Positions 19,801-26,853 of a DNA stretch of 64,000 nucleotides are shown here, piece after piece (position 1 is the first letter of the stretch; every line of letters starts with the position of its first letter). The notes beneath the pieces are model-generated. The model saw only the letters and a list, made by a program, of their open reading frames with translations. It ran no database searches and was not told the origin of the DNA. The stretch spans positions 124,001 through 188,000 of the forward strand of contig JAPJBO010000189.1 of assembly GCA_030068145.1 (NCBI GenBank). The letters are read 5' to 3'. Source of the stretch: Diplonema papillatum (Eukaryota; Euglenozoa; Diplonemea; Diplonemida; Diplonemidae). Both the position numbers and the translations under genes were made by a program.

Positions 19801-22800
19801 GAATCGGACGCAGCATCGTATCTTCTTTCGAAGGCGGGAAGAGTCGAACAACGCCACGAACGTCGGCAACACCAAAAGATCGTAAAGAAAGAGTCTGCAT
19901 CAACAGGAAAAGAAAAAAAATAAGCCTGCACAAAGCAACGAACTTTTACTCTCGAAAAAAGCAAAGTCGCCAGACATCAGAACGACGTAAATCGTCACCG
20001 CACAAAACTCAAGCGAACTTTAACTCTAAAAACCGAGCCGGAGAGGCAGTTTGCACAACTCGAAGAGTCCACTAGACGACATGGAGGGCAACAGACTCCG
20101 TCGATGCGACGATGTTCAAGAAGCATGGGAAACCAAATCAGTGAATCAGAGGACAAGAGAGAAAATATTGAGCAGCCAACATCCAAAGGTGGGGGAACAG
20201 GACAGGGAAGGTCGAACGACCAGCTCGCCTGGGTGTCGGCAAGCATGATAGGTCGCCAGCCATCCGAACGACGCCCATCGTCGACCGCGCAAGAATATCG
20301 TATCCACGGGTGCTCGCTGGAAGAGAAAAGAAAACGGAGAAGAAGTAAAACTTGACAGAGAATCCAACACTAGGCACGGTTGTGATACGAATCGTTTATT
20401 GTATTTTATTGTATTTTTATTGTACAGATTTTCGTATATTATTGTATACAATACTGTACAATAATACAATAATTTACAATAATTTACAATAATGTACAAG
20501 AATGTACAATAATTTACAATAATATACAATACATTATTGTACGACTGCAGTCCCAGCGATCCTGATGCTCCAGCAGCAATCAGGCACTCTTCTGATATCC
20601 TAGAAATGACGGGAACTGCCTCCCTTTTCTGCAAATAGAACACATGGCCCACGATTCTGAGGGCCAAACTCCTGCAGAAGGGAAGAAACTCCACGAAAAG
20701 GTCAACGAACAAACTGGGCCGCAACAAGAAACTGCCCAGTGCACTTAAACAACTGCGAGATCGAGAAGGGATTGAGCAGAACAGCAAACTCGAAAAAGGC
20801 TTTCCCAGATGGTGAAGACTGGAATACACAGTCCGAGCATTTACCAAAAATGCGCGTACTCCACAACCCCTTTAGGCGCATCAGGCGCACCTGGATTTAC
20901 CACCCAATTCGAAAAAAGTTAGTTTGCAGAGATGTATATTCCGTTGCGGGAAGCTTCTGACAGCTAACTCGCTGCGCCCAATTGCAGCAGGTATCTGAAT
21001 TAAAGGGGCAGTATACCCGTTCACGCCCTGGAGAGCATGCTCGGTCGGGGAAACGAGAAAGAACGAAATACGTCGTGGGGCGATTTCGGGGGTCAAAAAA
21101 TCACAAAAACCCACACTATGCCAGCTTTTCGCTACGTGACTCCAGAAGGGTCACTTTTCCGCGCTTTCGGCGCGGCGCAACTCTAGTCGGTTGCAACTGT
21201 TGTGTGCAAAGATTCACGCCGATTCACCAAGAGTTCACAAAAAATCACACGGGGTTCAGGACGACGAAGAACTTGAAGACGAACACGCGCTTGAAGACGC
21301 TACTCGCTTCCTTTTCCTCGGCACTGCCTTCGCCCGCAGTGGCTTCGCCCGCACTGGCTTCGCCTCTTCTTCTTTCTCCTCTGCTTCTTTCTTGCTGTTG
21401 TTGTTTTTCGCGGCGCTGCTTCCTTAAGCGCTTCAGCAAGCGCTCCTTCGTTGGATCCCTGCCCGCCTTGAAACCAACGACCACGGCGTGCCTTTTGGCC
21501 GGCTGCCAGCCCTCCGTCAGCTTGGTGTGCGGCCAGACGGGGTTTTCGACGTCGAATTGACGTCCCAGGCAGGACCAGAAGATCGCTACCTGTTGCGCAG
21601 GTGGCGTCTTGTTCACCACTTCGTTTAGCTGCTCAGCCGTGAGCAGGTCGCCGGGGATCGCGTCCTGCGCGGGTGGAGCGGGATGACGGCAGCCGCACGC
21701 CGCCTTGGTCGCCTCCGAGCTCGCCGTCATCTCGGCGTGCTGGTGCAGGTGTGCCTCAAGTTTTCTGAGGCAGTACCAGCGCCCTGGCGTCTCGCGGAAC
21801 ACCTCATGGCACATGAGGCACAGCTGATGCTCCCGATCCAGCAGCTTGATCAAGCCGCTCCAGTCATCCCCAAAGGTGAGCTGGAGCTCTCGCTCCATCC
21901 TGAGGAAGCAGGTCTTGATGGAGGTCACCTTCCCCTTCTTTCCGCTTTCGCCTGCCTGCCCGCGCTCTGTCCAGGTCGTCACCGGCCGACCCAGGGTTAG
22001 GCGGGCCTTCGGCGCATTCCCTGCTTGCTGAAGCAGGAGCGTGAATGTGGGGTCGTCAGGAACGAGTTCCCACTCGTTACCAACCAGGACCTCCACCGTG
22101 TCCACGTCGTACTTAAGTGCCCCGTAGAAACAGGGCTTCAGCATGGTCTTGCATGCCGTTGTTGCCGCCTGCAGTGTCTGGCAAAAGTGGAGCATGAATC
22201 CCTGTTTCGCCAGCTTCTCTGCCTTCACCTTCGCCTGCTTGTTTAGGAGGCTCTTCTCCAGGGTTTCCGACAGCACCGTCAGAATGCGCACTGGTGCTGC
22301 CGGTGCTGCTGGTGGTGCTGCTAGCGGTGCTGCTGCTGGTACTGCTGCTGGTGGTGGTGCTACTGGTGCTGCAGCTCCAGCAGCAGCAGTACCTGCTGGT
22401 GGTGGTGGTGGTGGCACTGCTGCTGGTACTGCTGCTGGTGGTGGTGCTACTGGTGCTGCAGTACCAGCAGCAGCAGTACCTGCTGGTGTGGTACTGCTGC
22501 TGCTAGCGGTGCTACTGGTGCTGCAGCAGCACCGCTAGCAGATGGTGGGCACGGCCATGTTCGGTTCATTTCTCCCAACGGTTTGTGGGGGTGATACTCT
22601 TTCTTAGTGTTTGGTTCAGTCTGTGGGTCGAAGGCGTCGATTCACAAGAATTCACAAAATGATCGTCTGCTTGCATCATCTTCGTCGTCATTTATGACTA
22701 CCTCCTCGTCCTCGTCGCCGCGGTTCACGCTCGGTCATCAAATCAGAAGGAATGATTGAAAAAGGGGCTGTTGCAGGCGCTTGCAACACGTGCCGTGAAC

Positions 22801-25544
22801 ACGCCAGGTCACGACTTCTTTTTCTTCTTTTTGGACTCAAGCTCTTCCAACCTTTGCTCCCCCGTTCGCACAGTTCTCCCGGCCAAGGTTTCGATTGTGG
22901 AGAGACAGTTGTCGATAACCCCGCCACGTGTCCTCCAGCCCCTGCCTTTCTACGAGACTCGGGACCAAGCACTTTCGCGCAAGGACCACCTGTGCACGCA
23001 GGACAGAGTCGGAGATGTTCGTGTGACCAACGCGGGAGAGAATCCGCTTGATGACCGAGCACACACCTTCGCTAGTGCTTGCCGTGAAATCATGGGAAAC
23101 CAATTCGTGAAGCCTTGCCACTGGAAACGTGGCGTACTCCGCAATTTCCTTCATGGTAAGCATGCCGACTCGCAACATTGCTTCTTGCACTAGTCTGGCC
23201 ACAACATTTGTTCCGGGGTCAGGGCAAGCTTGTAGTTGCGAACGAAGGTGGTGCCGTTGATGACGCTCAGTCAGTTGCCTGTGACGGCGTTCATTGAGTT
23301 GTTTGTCGTCATGGTATAGTGTGGGCATCATGTACACCGACTACCCCACTGACCTCCATTTCTGGGGGGGGTCAAATTTTTTATCTGAGCAGCTCTTCGG
23401 AAAGATCTGTGGGCGACGCATCGATTTGTGCCCAAAATTCCCGAATACCGACCATTAGGTGGCCTACAGATGGAAAAACCCGGCGCAAATCGACTACCCC
23501 ACGGTTGTGGGCCCAAGCAAAAATTCCCGAAAAATCCAAAAGTTTCAGAAAATTCACGTCAATTCACAAAGATTCGTCGTCTTGTTGCGTTAGTGGGGAG
23601 TCATTTGCAAGCAAATGAGTACCACACTATTACCAAAAACTCACAAAAATTCGTCGTCTTGTTGCGTTAGTGGGGAGTCATTTGCATGCAAATGAGTACC
23701 ACACTATGCCAGCTTTTCGCTACGTGACTCCAGAAGGGTCACTTTTTCTGCGCTTTCGGCGCGGCGCAACTCTAGTCGGCTGCAACTGTTGTTGGCAGTT
23801 GCTCACGATCTCATAATCCGAAAAGGAATCGGAGTCTTCGCTTTCTCGCTTGCGCCGATAGGCACGCCGCGATGCGGAGGACGCGAGTAGCCGGGAAGAG
23901 CCGGCGGGAGGGCGCGATCGTTGTGTGACCCGTGGAGGGTCGGAACCAGAATCAGTAAAAGGGCCCGAGACAGGGCCTGCCATCGAAGAGGGCCGGGCGG
24001 GGCCGGGTGGGCGCGGTGTGTTCGGGCCGGCGAGGCCAGTGCCGTCGTCGCCGAGATCGGCGCGTCGTCGTCGTCGTGCGCGCAGCGCGGCTGCGGGAGA
24101 GGCCGTGGGGGTGCAGGGCGCGGGTCGCTTCCTGCCTGCTGGCGGGGGGGCGCGCTTCGGGGGCGACTTCGTCGTCCGCCTCCTCCGGCCAAAAATTCAC
24201 AACGGTTTTCAAGAATTCACGAAGATTCGTCGTCTTGTTGCGTTAGTGGGGAGTCATTTGCAAGCAAATGAGTACCACACTATGCCGAAGATTTGCAAAA
24301 AACACAAGAATGTTGTGATTTTTTGTGAAATTCAGACCCCCGGAATCATCCCATACGATGTATTTCACTTCCCTGCTGCGTTCGACCCTGAAAACGTCGT
24401 TTTGAAGCAAATGTCTGTATCAAGGGGGTCTTCACCTCGGGAAACCTTCACTTCAATTTCCGGGCTGAACTGAGTCCGAAGTGAAGATTTCCAAAGTGAA
24501 GATCGAAGTGAAGATCCACCAAGACGTCCCCCTCGCCAAGACACCTGTCGTGGCAACTGCCTTTCCGAATGCTTGTCGCTTTTTCTGGTAGCCCGTGATA
24601 TGGCACCTGCTGCATTTTCACCCTCTTGAACTGCAACGCTGTCTTTTTGCGCTCGAGCACCCCTGACAAAGACACCATGTTCGGAAGTCTGTCGAGTTCA
24701 TCGGGTCATTCCGTGTAAAACCTGTCGTGAACCTTCCACACGCCTTACCCCCTGCAGCACTGCGTGTAAAATAATGTACAATAATCGTACAACAATATAC
24801 AATAACTGTACAATAATGTACAATAATATACAATAATGTACAATAATGTACAAAAGAAATACAATAATTCTTGGTCGGCGGGGGAAATACAATAATGTAA
24901 AATAATCCATTCGTTTCACAACCGTGACTAGGCGAGTGTGCATTTTTATTTTCCGCAGGTGGGGGTGGACGCCTGGAGGCTGTTGTCACAGTGTTTTCCC
25001 CATCAGTTCACAGCGAGGAGCCACACTTCGTGTCAATATCCCCAAAAGCACATTAGTACTGACAAAAAAAAAAAAAGCGCGAAACCCCGCCAGCGGCAAC
25101 TCTGAGCAACACGAAACAAAACAGAAATACCGCGACGACGCGATCCGAGAGCTGGCGGCAGCGAAGCGCAGCCTGCACAACTCGAAGAGCTCACTGGACG
25201 ACATGGAGAGCACCATAGGCAACAGAGACCGCCGCATCGACGAAGTGCAGCGGGAGCTGCACCGGCTGAAGGCGGAGCGCGACGCGGCGGTGGCGGCCCG
25301 GCAGCGCGTCTTCGCGCGGTGGCGGAAGATGGAGGAGCGCCCCAAAAAGCAGCCGCCGACGGCTCCTCCGGAGACGGGGCTGCTGGCGTTCTCGCCGGTC
25401 GACTCGCCGTGCCACCCGCTCCGCATCGCCGAGGAGAGCCCGCCTGCCTTGGGCTACAGCAGGACAGACATGCTCATTCGCGCGGCATCTGCGTCTGCAT
25501 CCCCGGCAAGGCAATCTTATTCGCTGCCACTGCCGCTCACCTGA
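13501..25544 (+). CDS. PH-domain coiled-coil protein, five-exon gene model
   Basis: Proposed join of 13501-13840, 14658-15328, 15899-16027, 19604-19717 and about 25107-25544, giving about 563 residues. All four junctions agree in phase (1, 0, 0, 0). Donors are GTATGC, GTATTG, GTATGT and GTATGC. The N-terminal 113 residues are unrecognised. A PH-like domain spans about 213-311, from KWEKRLFRANARGLHYY to a C-terminal helix with the invariant-type Trp (KDKWTAFLSSALKHL). Exons 3 to 5 encode charged coiled coil, followed by a Pro/Ser-rich tail. PH domains bind phosphoinositides or proteins at membranes, so a membrane-associated scaffold is likely. Further small exons in the long introns cannot be excluded. 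The last acceptor (25106 or 25124) is uncertain. Confidence 0.7.
14112..14190. repeat. Tandem repeat, 13-bp unit x6
   Basis: CCACGTAGTACCA repeated six times within intron 1 of the PH gene. Nearby 13960-14000 and 14090-14110 carry related TGGTGGTATNTAC / TACCACC words in both orientations, so the intron has strong self-complementarity. Confidence 0.9.
14658..15328 (+). CDS. PH gene exon 2 (PH domain)
   Basis: Acceptor TTCGCAG at 14657; two leading bases complete a Glu codon with exon 1. Contains a Cys pair (SLCGKC) and the entire PH-like domain, ends ...AGAACAAG|GTATTG in phase 0. Confidence 0.8.
15425..15800. repeat. Degenerate tandem array, about 75-bp unit x5
   Basis: Units with CATGTTCTTATCGTGTG, CCATTTACTGAATACACGCTG and (T/C)GATAGCGAGGCCTG fill intron 2 of the PH gene. 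Unit order is regular at the start and degrades toward 15800. Confidence 0.85.
15899..16027 (+). CDS. PH gene exon 3 (coiled coil)
   Basis: 129 bp, phase 0 at both ends, between GTACAG| and |GTATGT. Encodes 43 residues rich in Lys, Glu and Ala (IAKLKQIEREALEAAEADK) with heptad spacing. Just upstream, 15862-15890 resembles the end of exon 2 (GGCAGC(T/G)TCGCATCC), a probable exon-edge duplication. Confidence 0.65.
16090..16275 (-). repeat. Dispersed repeat, inverted relative to 29130-29345
   Basis: The reverse complement matches 29130-29345 with roughly four of five bases shared. Landmarks (minus strand) are GGAGGCAGCACAG, CTCGACGAGCTTGTGTTCAG, CGCCAAGCCCCAAGGTGCGC. No ORF is conserved. Confidence 0.75.
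16485..16803 (+). mobile_element. 3'-terminal fragment of a retroelement related to the next one
   Basis: Begins with TGCTTAACGG and encodes, before a TAA, a basic then acidic tail (ARKRNKRRMELDITS ... SSSDDVFK). This resembles the end of the following 689-residue ORF (LDLDDAMAGDDVIR). After the stop come TAACC and the 54-bp segment GTGCATGCTAATCCATGTGG...GCTTAACGGC that also closes the next element (18878-18931). It is read as the tail of an earlier copy inserted in tandem. Confidence 0.5.
16750..16803 (+). repeat. 54-bp direct repeat, left copy
   Basis: Matches 18878-18931 with one mismatch. Together the two copies bracket the 689-residue ORF. They contain CATGTGGTTCATGTACTTAA and end GCTTAACGGC. 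Confidence 0.9.
16792..18861 (+). CDS. Retroelement-derived ORF with zf-RVT-like finger and triple Cys/His motif
   Basis: 689-residue ORF inside intron 3 of the PH gene. Residues 132-150 have C-x2-C-x9-H-x4-C with the context HVFWDCGAYSHIRRRE, like the zinc finger found after the RT domain of non-LTR retrotransposons. No RT domain precedes it, so the element looks 5'-truncated, and the ATG lies in the flanking direct repeat. Residues 420-451, 461-484 and 486-517 are three copies of a pattern C-x2-H-x4-C-x2-C-x(5-13)-CC-x(1-3)-HH, presumably zinc-binding, for which no family name is recalled. The last 170 residues are Lys/Arg/Pro/Thr-rich, likely nucleic-acid binding. The intact length is notable for a truncated copy. 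Confidence 0.6.
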   Translation: MLNGEGDLPLGPVGLAMRSMGECGHVWGPGPLSRTLRNGATYDPLASAPSTRGHAVRADLRAKTWSRLVARRPGFEGIQRADLERTNTFWRMRECPAHTARLIRVALAGGVNTAEYTSRMRQAGAELQAPSCKHCGSGDTEDEKHVFWDCGAYSHIRRREAHAELMAANRADWPRCTLEHGVVVPENAQFSRRLQEMLAEILAERAGLEARGWVARNPTTPWSRANAMPAEKFDHPFARIAPAWTWERNKTWGLPTFYALVAWLSDMQWTENGQASMLELAIDFELFSGLSMPLHGNAPKGVRERGNVLRCMMSALDKLAAQQGLGSCMRGERVCPTTSLSFMGITGISGIRPRPRFREAHTGTILEEQVKGSDVGTQCPTYPDWTIGRAARWALPAPPQLHPDPVHMPGVGIEKALVTCATHHKGKCEACRALVRRDVPTVEMCCRHHHHANDGQPIAVCTEHSTSKCGECKTAAACCRSGHHACRTHGRGTCQECKRLPTLTQRRPAACCSRGHHQSNKPNVQSTPGRNKKKRPSSPTQVGVQRETPLGKRAARAPLAATKKETAATGRATKRPPPTPGTSERPALKKRVLGTPKEGPIAGRKRKKTKATTPDSGVHRRKKKVPRASSSQKRPGTTGTPMPSKVKNGHTCPPSYSPTQSLESQESQTPLAPQMLDLDDAMAGDDVIR
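18878..18931 (+). repeat. 54-bp direct repeat, right copy
   Basis: Right partner of 16750-16803, beginning 16 bp after the ORF stop. It may be a long target-site duplication or the shared 3' terminus of two tandem elements. The second fits the similar coding tail found before the left copy. Confidence 0.9.
19232..19330 (+). repeat. Dispersed repeat family E, diverged copy
   Basis: Similar to 30714-30893 and 46852-46982: TTGCCACAGG-TCGGTGGAATGAAAG, CCCTG(T/A)(T)TATTAGA, CACGGTTA. No ORF. Confidence 0.55.
19604..19717 (+). CDS. PH gene exon 4 (coiled coil)
   Basis: 114 bp, phase 0 at both ends, between GGACAG| and |GTATGC. Encodes 38 residues (EAEHLLRAVDKAEGEVAKK... LKKTLLAEEKEET) with clear coiled-coil heptads, continuing the pattern of exon 3. 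The distance from exon 3 is 3.6 kb, caused by the retroelement insertion. Confidence 0.65.
20046..20125 (+). pseudogene. Shard of PH-gene last exon
   Basis: About 80 bp matching 25168-25250 of the terminal exon (TTGCACAACTCGAAGAG, CACT(A/G)GACGACATGGAG, GCAACAGA), with substitutions and indels that break the frame. It lies 5 kb upstream of its source in the same intron. Confidence 0.75.
20393..20545. repeat. AT-rich TACAATAAT array with internal dyad
   Basis: Repeats of about 10 bp, TACAATAATT/TACAATAATG. The left part runs as TTTTATTGTA and the right part as TACAATAATA, so the halves are complementary around 20445. A second array at 24765-24905 lies in the same intron. Confidence 0.85.
21111..21203 (-). 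repeat. 93-bp direct repeat carrying peptide-coding remnant, copy 1
   Basis: About 95 percent identical to 23699-23792 in the same orientation. On the minus strand both encode QQLQPTRVAPRRKR. The two copies bracket 2.5 kb holding two minus-strand ORFs. A third, more diverged copy of the peptide is at 53975-54130 on the plus strand. Confidence 0.85.
21245..22534 (-). CDS. Putative element-encoded protein with C2H2-like finger
   Basis: A minus-strand frame open from a stop at about 22537 to 21245, with no upstream ATG. The first possible start is a GTG at 22417, or an internal Met. The first part is an Ala/Pro/Val low-complexity run from GCT/GGT repeats. It is followed by about 300 residues of ordinary composition with C-x2-C-x19-H-x3-H (numbered from the GTG: C200, C203, H223, H227), similar to BED or C2H2 fingers. 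A basic/Gln-Arg tail (KQRREKQQQQERSRGERRRG) and Ala/Gly/Glu repeats end it. It sits in an intron of the PH gene on the opposite strand, between two direct repeats, so a mobile-element origin is likely. Missing start means an upstream exon or decay. Confidence 0.45.
   Translation of the reverse strand, partial: RCCCSTSSTASSSSTTPAGTAAAGTAAPVAPPPAAVPAAVPPPPPPAGTAAAGAAAPVAPPPAAVPAAAPLAAPPAAPAAPVRILTVLSETLEKSLLNKQAKVKAEKLAKQGFMLHFCQTLQAATTACKTMLKPCFYGALKYDVDTVEVLVGNEWELVPDDPTFTLLLQQAGNAPKARLTLGRPVTTWTERGQAGESGKKGKVTSIKTCFLRMERELQLTFGDDWSGLIKLLDREHQLCLMCHEVFRETPGRWYCLRKLEAHLHQHAEMTASSEATKAACGCRHPAPPAQDAIPGDLLTAEQLNEVVNKTPPAQQVAIFWSCLGRQFDVENPVWPHTKLTEGWQPAKRHAVVVGFKAGRDPTKERLLKRLRKQRREKQQQQERSRGERRRGEASAGEATAGEGSAEEKEASSVFKRVFVFKFFVVLNPV
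22280..22540. repeat. GCT/GGT trinucleotide-rich tract
   Basis: Imperfect triplet repeats (CTGCTGGTACTGCTGCTGGTGGTGG) with internal duplications. Encodes the Ala/Pro/Val run at the N-terminus of the minus-strand ORF. Ends with GGTGCTGCAGCAGCACC, a perfect palindrome. Confidence 0.85.
22837..23337 (-). CDS. Hypothetical protein, possibly frameshifted
   Basis: 166-residue ORF starting MYMMPTLYHDD, with a His/Arg/Gln-rich N-terminus and a helical middle (ARLVQEAMLRVGMLTMKEIAEYA). Near 22920 the neighbouring frame becomes more protein-like (DNCLSTIETLAGRTVRTGEQ, RLEELES then six Lys and Ser-stop at about 22815). This suggests a frameshift or a very short intron, and the true C-terminus may be that basic tail. 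Lies upstream of the 21245-22534 ORF on the same strand and between the same direct repeats, so both may belong to one element. No family recognised. Confidence 0.35.
   Translation of the reverse strand: MYMMPTLYHDDKQLNERRHRQLTERHQRHHLRSQLQACPDPGTNVVARLVQEAMLRVGMLTMKEIAEYATFPVARLHELVSHDFTASTSEGVCSVIKRILSRVGHTNISDSVLRAQVVLARKCLVPSLVERQGLEDTWRGYRQLSLHNRNLGRENCANGGAKVGRA
23575..23632 (+). repeat. Palindromic repeat family P, copy
   Basis: TTCGTCGTCTTGTTGCGTTAG, TGGGGAGTCATTTGCAAGCAAATGAGTACCACACTAT. The centre is a near-palindrome. Other copies: 23650-23708, 24226-24284, 61366-61425 (reverse), 54248-54290 (reverse, variant arms), and 19347-19378 (partial). Confidence 0.9.
23650..23708 (+). repeat. 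Palindromic repeat family P, copy
   Basis: Second copy in tandem with 23575-23632, with the perfect core CATTTGCATGCAAATG. Abuts the 93-bp direct repeat at 23699. Confidence 0.9.
23699..23792 (-). repeat. 93-bp direct repeat carrying peptide-coding remnant, copy 2
   Basis: Partner of 21111-21203. On the minus strand the frame 23983-23720 reads through an acidic Ser stretch (KRESEDSDSFSDYE) into QQLQPTRVAPRRKRRKSDPS and a stop, which looks like the C-terminus of a small protein. Confidence 0.85.
24226..24284 (+). repeat. Palindromic repeat family P, copy
   Basis: Same unit as at 23575, separated from it by a GC-rich (about 23860-24180) block of low coding likelihood. Core arms are CATTTGC/GCAAATG. 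Confidence 0.9.
24765..24905. repeat. AT-rich TACAATAATG array
   Basis: About a dozen 10-bp units TACAATAATG with variants, in the last intron of the PH gene, 200-350 bp before the terminal exon. Confidence 0.9.
25107..25544 (+). CDS. PH gene last exon
   Basis: From a possible acceptor CTCTGAG| at 25106 (or AACAG| at 25124; both phase 0) to TGA at 25542-25544. Encodes a strong coiled coil (ELAAAKRSLHNSKSSLDDME, RIDEVQRELHRLKAERDAAV) then a Pro/Ser-rich tail ending SYSLPLPLT. High third-position GC. The acceptor lacks a pyrimidine tract, so the exact start is uncertain. Confidence 0.65.
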   Translation, partial: QHETKQKYRDDAIRELAAAKRSLHNSKSSLDDMESTIGNRDRRIDEVQRELHRLKAERDAAVAARQRVFARWRKMEERPKKQPPTAPPETGLLAFSPVDSPCHPLRIAEESPPALGYSRTDMLIRAASASASPARQSYSLPLPLT

Positions 25545-25745
25545 TGGTGTTTCAAGCAACCCGACAACAGCCCGTGCCGCGAAGAAGCTACCTGCTCCAT
25601 GCTTCATCCGTACTGTTTCGCCAGTCATTACCTGGTCGGGTTTCGCCCACGACCGTTTCCTGAACAATCCTTCACTAAATCCGCGGTTAAATAACCTGGC
25701 CTCAGTGGTGCAAGCACCACGCACTCTTCAAACCCAAGAAACATC

Positions 25746-25761
25746 CCCCCCCCCCCCCCTT
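25746..25761. repeat. Poly(C) tract
   Basis: A run of about 15 C followed by TTTT, 200 bp after the PH gene stop codon. Confidence 0.8.
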
Positions 25762-26853
25762 TTATGATTCATCCGTGTTGCCTCTGTGTCGGCTTCTCCG
25801 GCAAGCTTGTCTGCGCCGCCATGGCTCGCCAACCTGATGATGTTTCAAGCAACTTGACATCTCGTGCCGCGAAGAAACCAATTGGTCGAGAACAGGACGG
25901 ATGTGAACCTCCGCGGTCGACTTGCTCGACTGCTTCTACAGCAGCTATAGAGCTTGGGTGGTTTGACCAACGACCCCTTCCCCCCGTATTGTACTTTGTG
26001 AATACCGTGTGGCGTTTTCCCTTTTTTGCTGCCCGTCGCACGCTTTCTTTGTCGATTTGTTGATATTCCGCCATGTACCTGACCTTCTTCTCGGACGGAA
26101 ATTGCTGCGGGAAAACAGGCACGAACCTCTCGACAGAGGGAAGGCGCTCGTCACCCCACGATGGTCTGTTGTCAAAGCTTTCCGGGAAACCATTCTAGCT
26201 CGGGAGCGCAAACCCGTCTATTCCGCTAACGAATCTTGTATTCCCCTTCTGTCTCCTCGGGAACCTTGCGGCCCTCCAACCGTTGGAGGCTTTGGACAAG
26301 ATGCTTTGGACCCCGACCTGTACGGTTTTCAGTTGTGAGCGGAAGAAACCTTCTGCATCTCGGAGGTCGTTTCAAAACAAAAAAAATGCAAAAAGACAAC
26401 GCACTCCTCATCCCCCTCGTTCTGAATTGCACTCGTGAAAGCCGGTATGCAAACATCCAAATTGCCAGGTACCAATGAAGACTTGGCATACGACCCCTCT
26501 AACTTGGCCTTCGGCGGGGGGCGGGAGGACCTTAGTGAGAGCAAGCCTTTTGTCGACGCTCTCATCTGAATCAGTCCGAGTCAGAGTAGACTGGAGGCTT
26601 GATTGTAGCCTTCTCACTGGAGAACTTGGATCTAGCCAAATCACAGGGTAACTTGAATCTAACTCAGAAAGACTGCAGACATCGAATCTAGCCGACTCAG
26701 ACACGCGACGGTGAATCCAGTCCAGCACGATCTAGTCCAGATTCGAGACTTCGTATACGCCTAGCCTTCAAAAAATGCACCCTCGCCAGGCTGTTCTACA
26801 GAAGAGAACAAGGCAAGAACTAGCTATCTCCCTCCCTCTCCCTCCCTCCTACG

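Noticed and set aside
23803-24473. ORFs of 79-182 codons in all frames of the GC-rich block
   Set aside because: High GC suppresses stops; no frame stands out except the short C-terminal peptide at 23720-23983.
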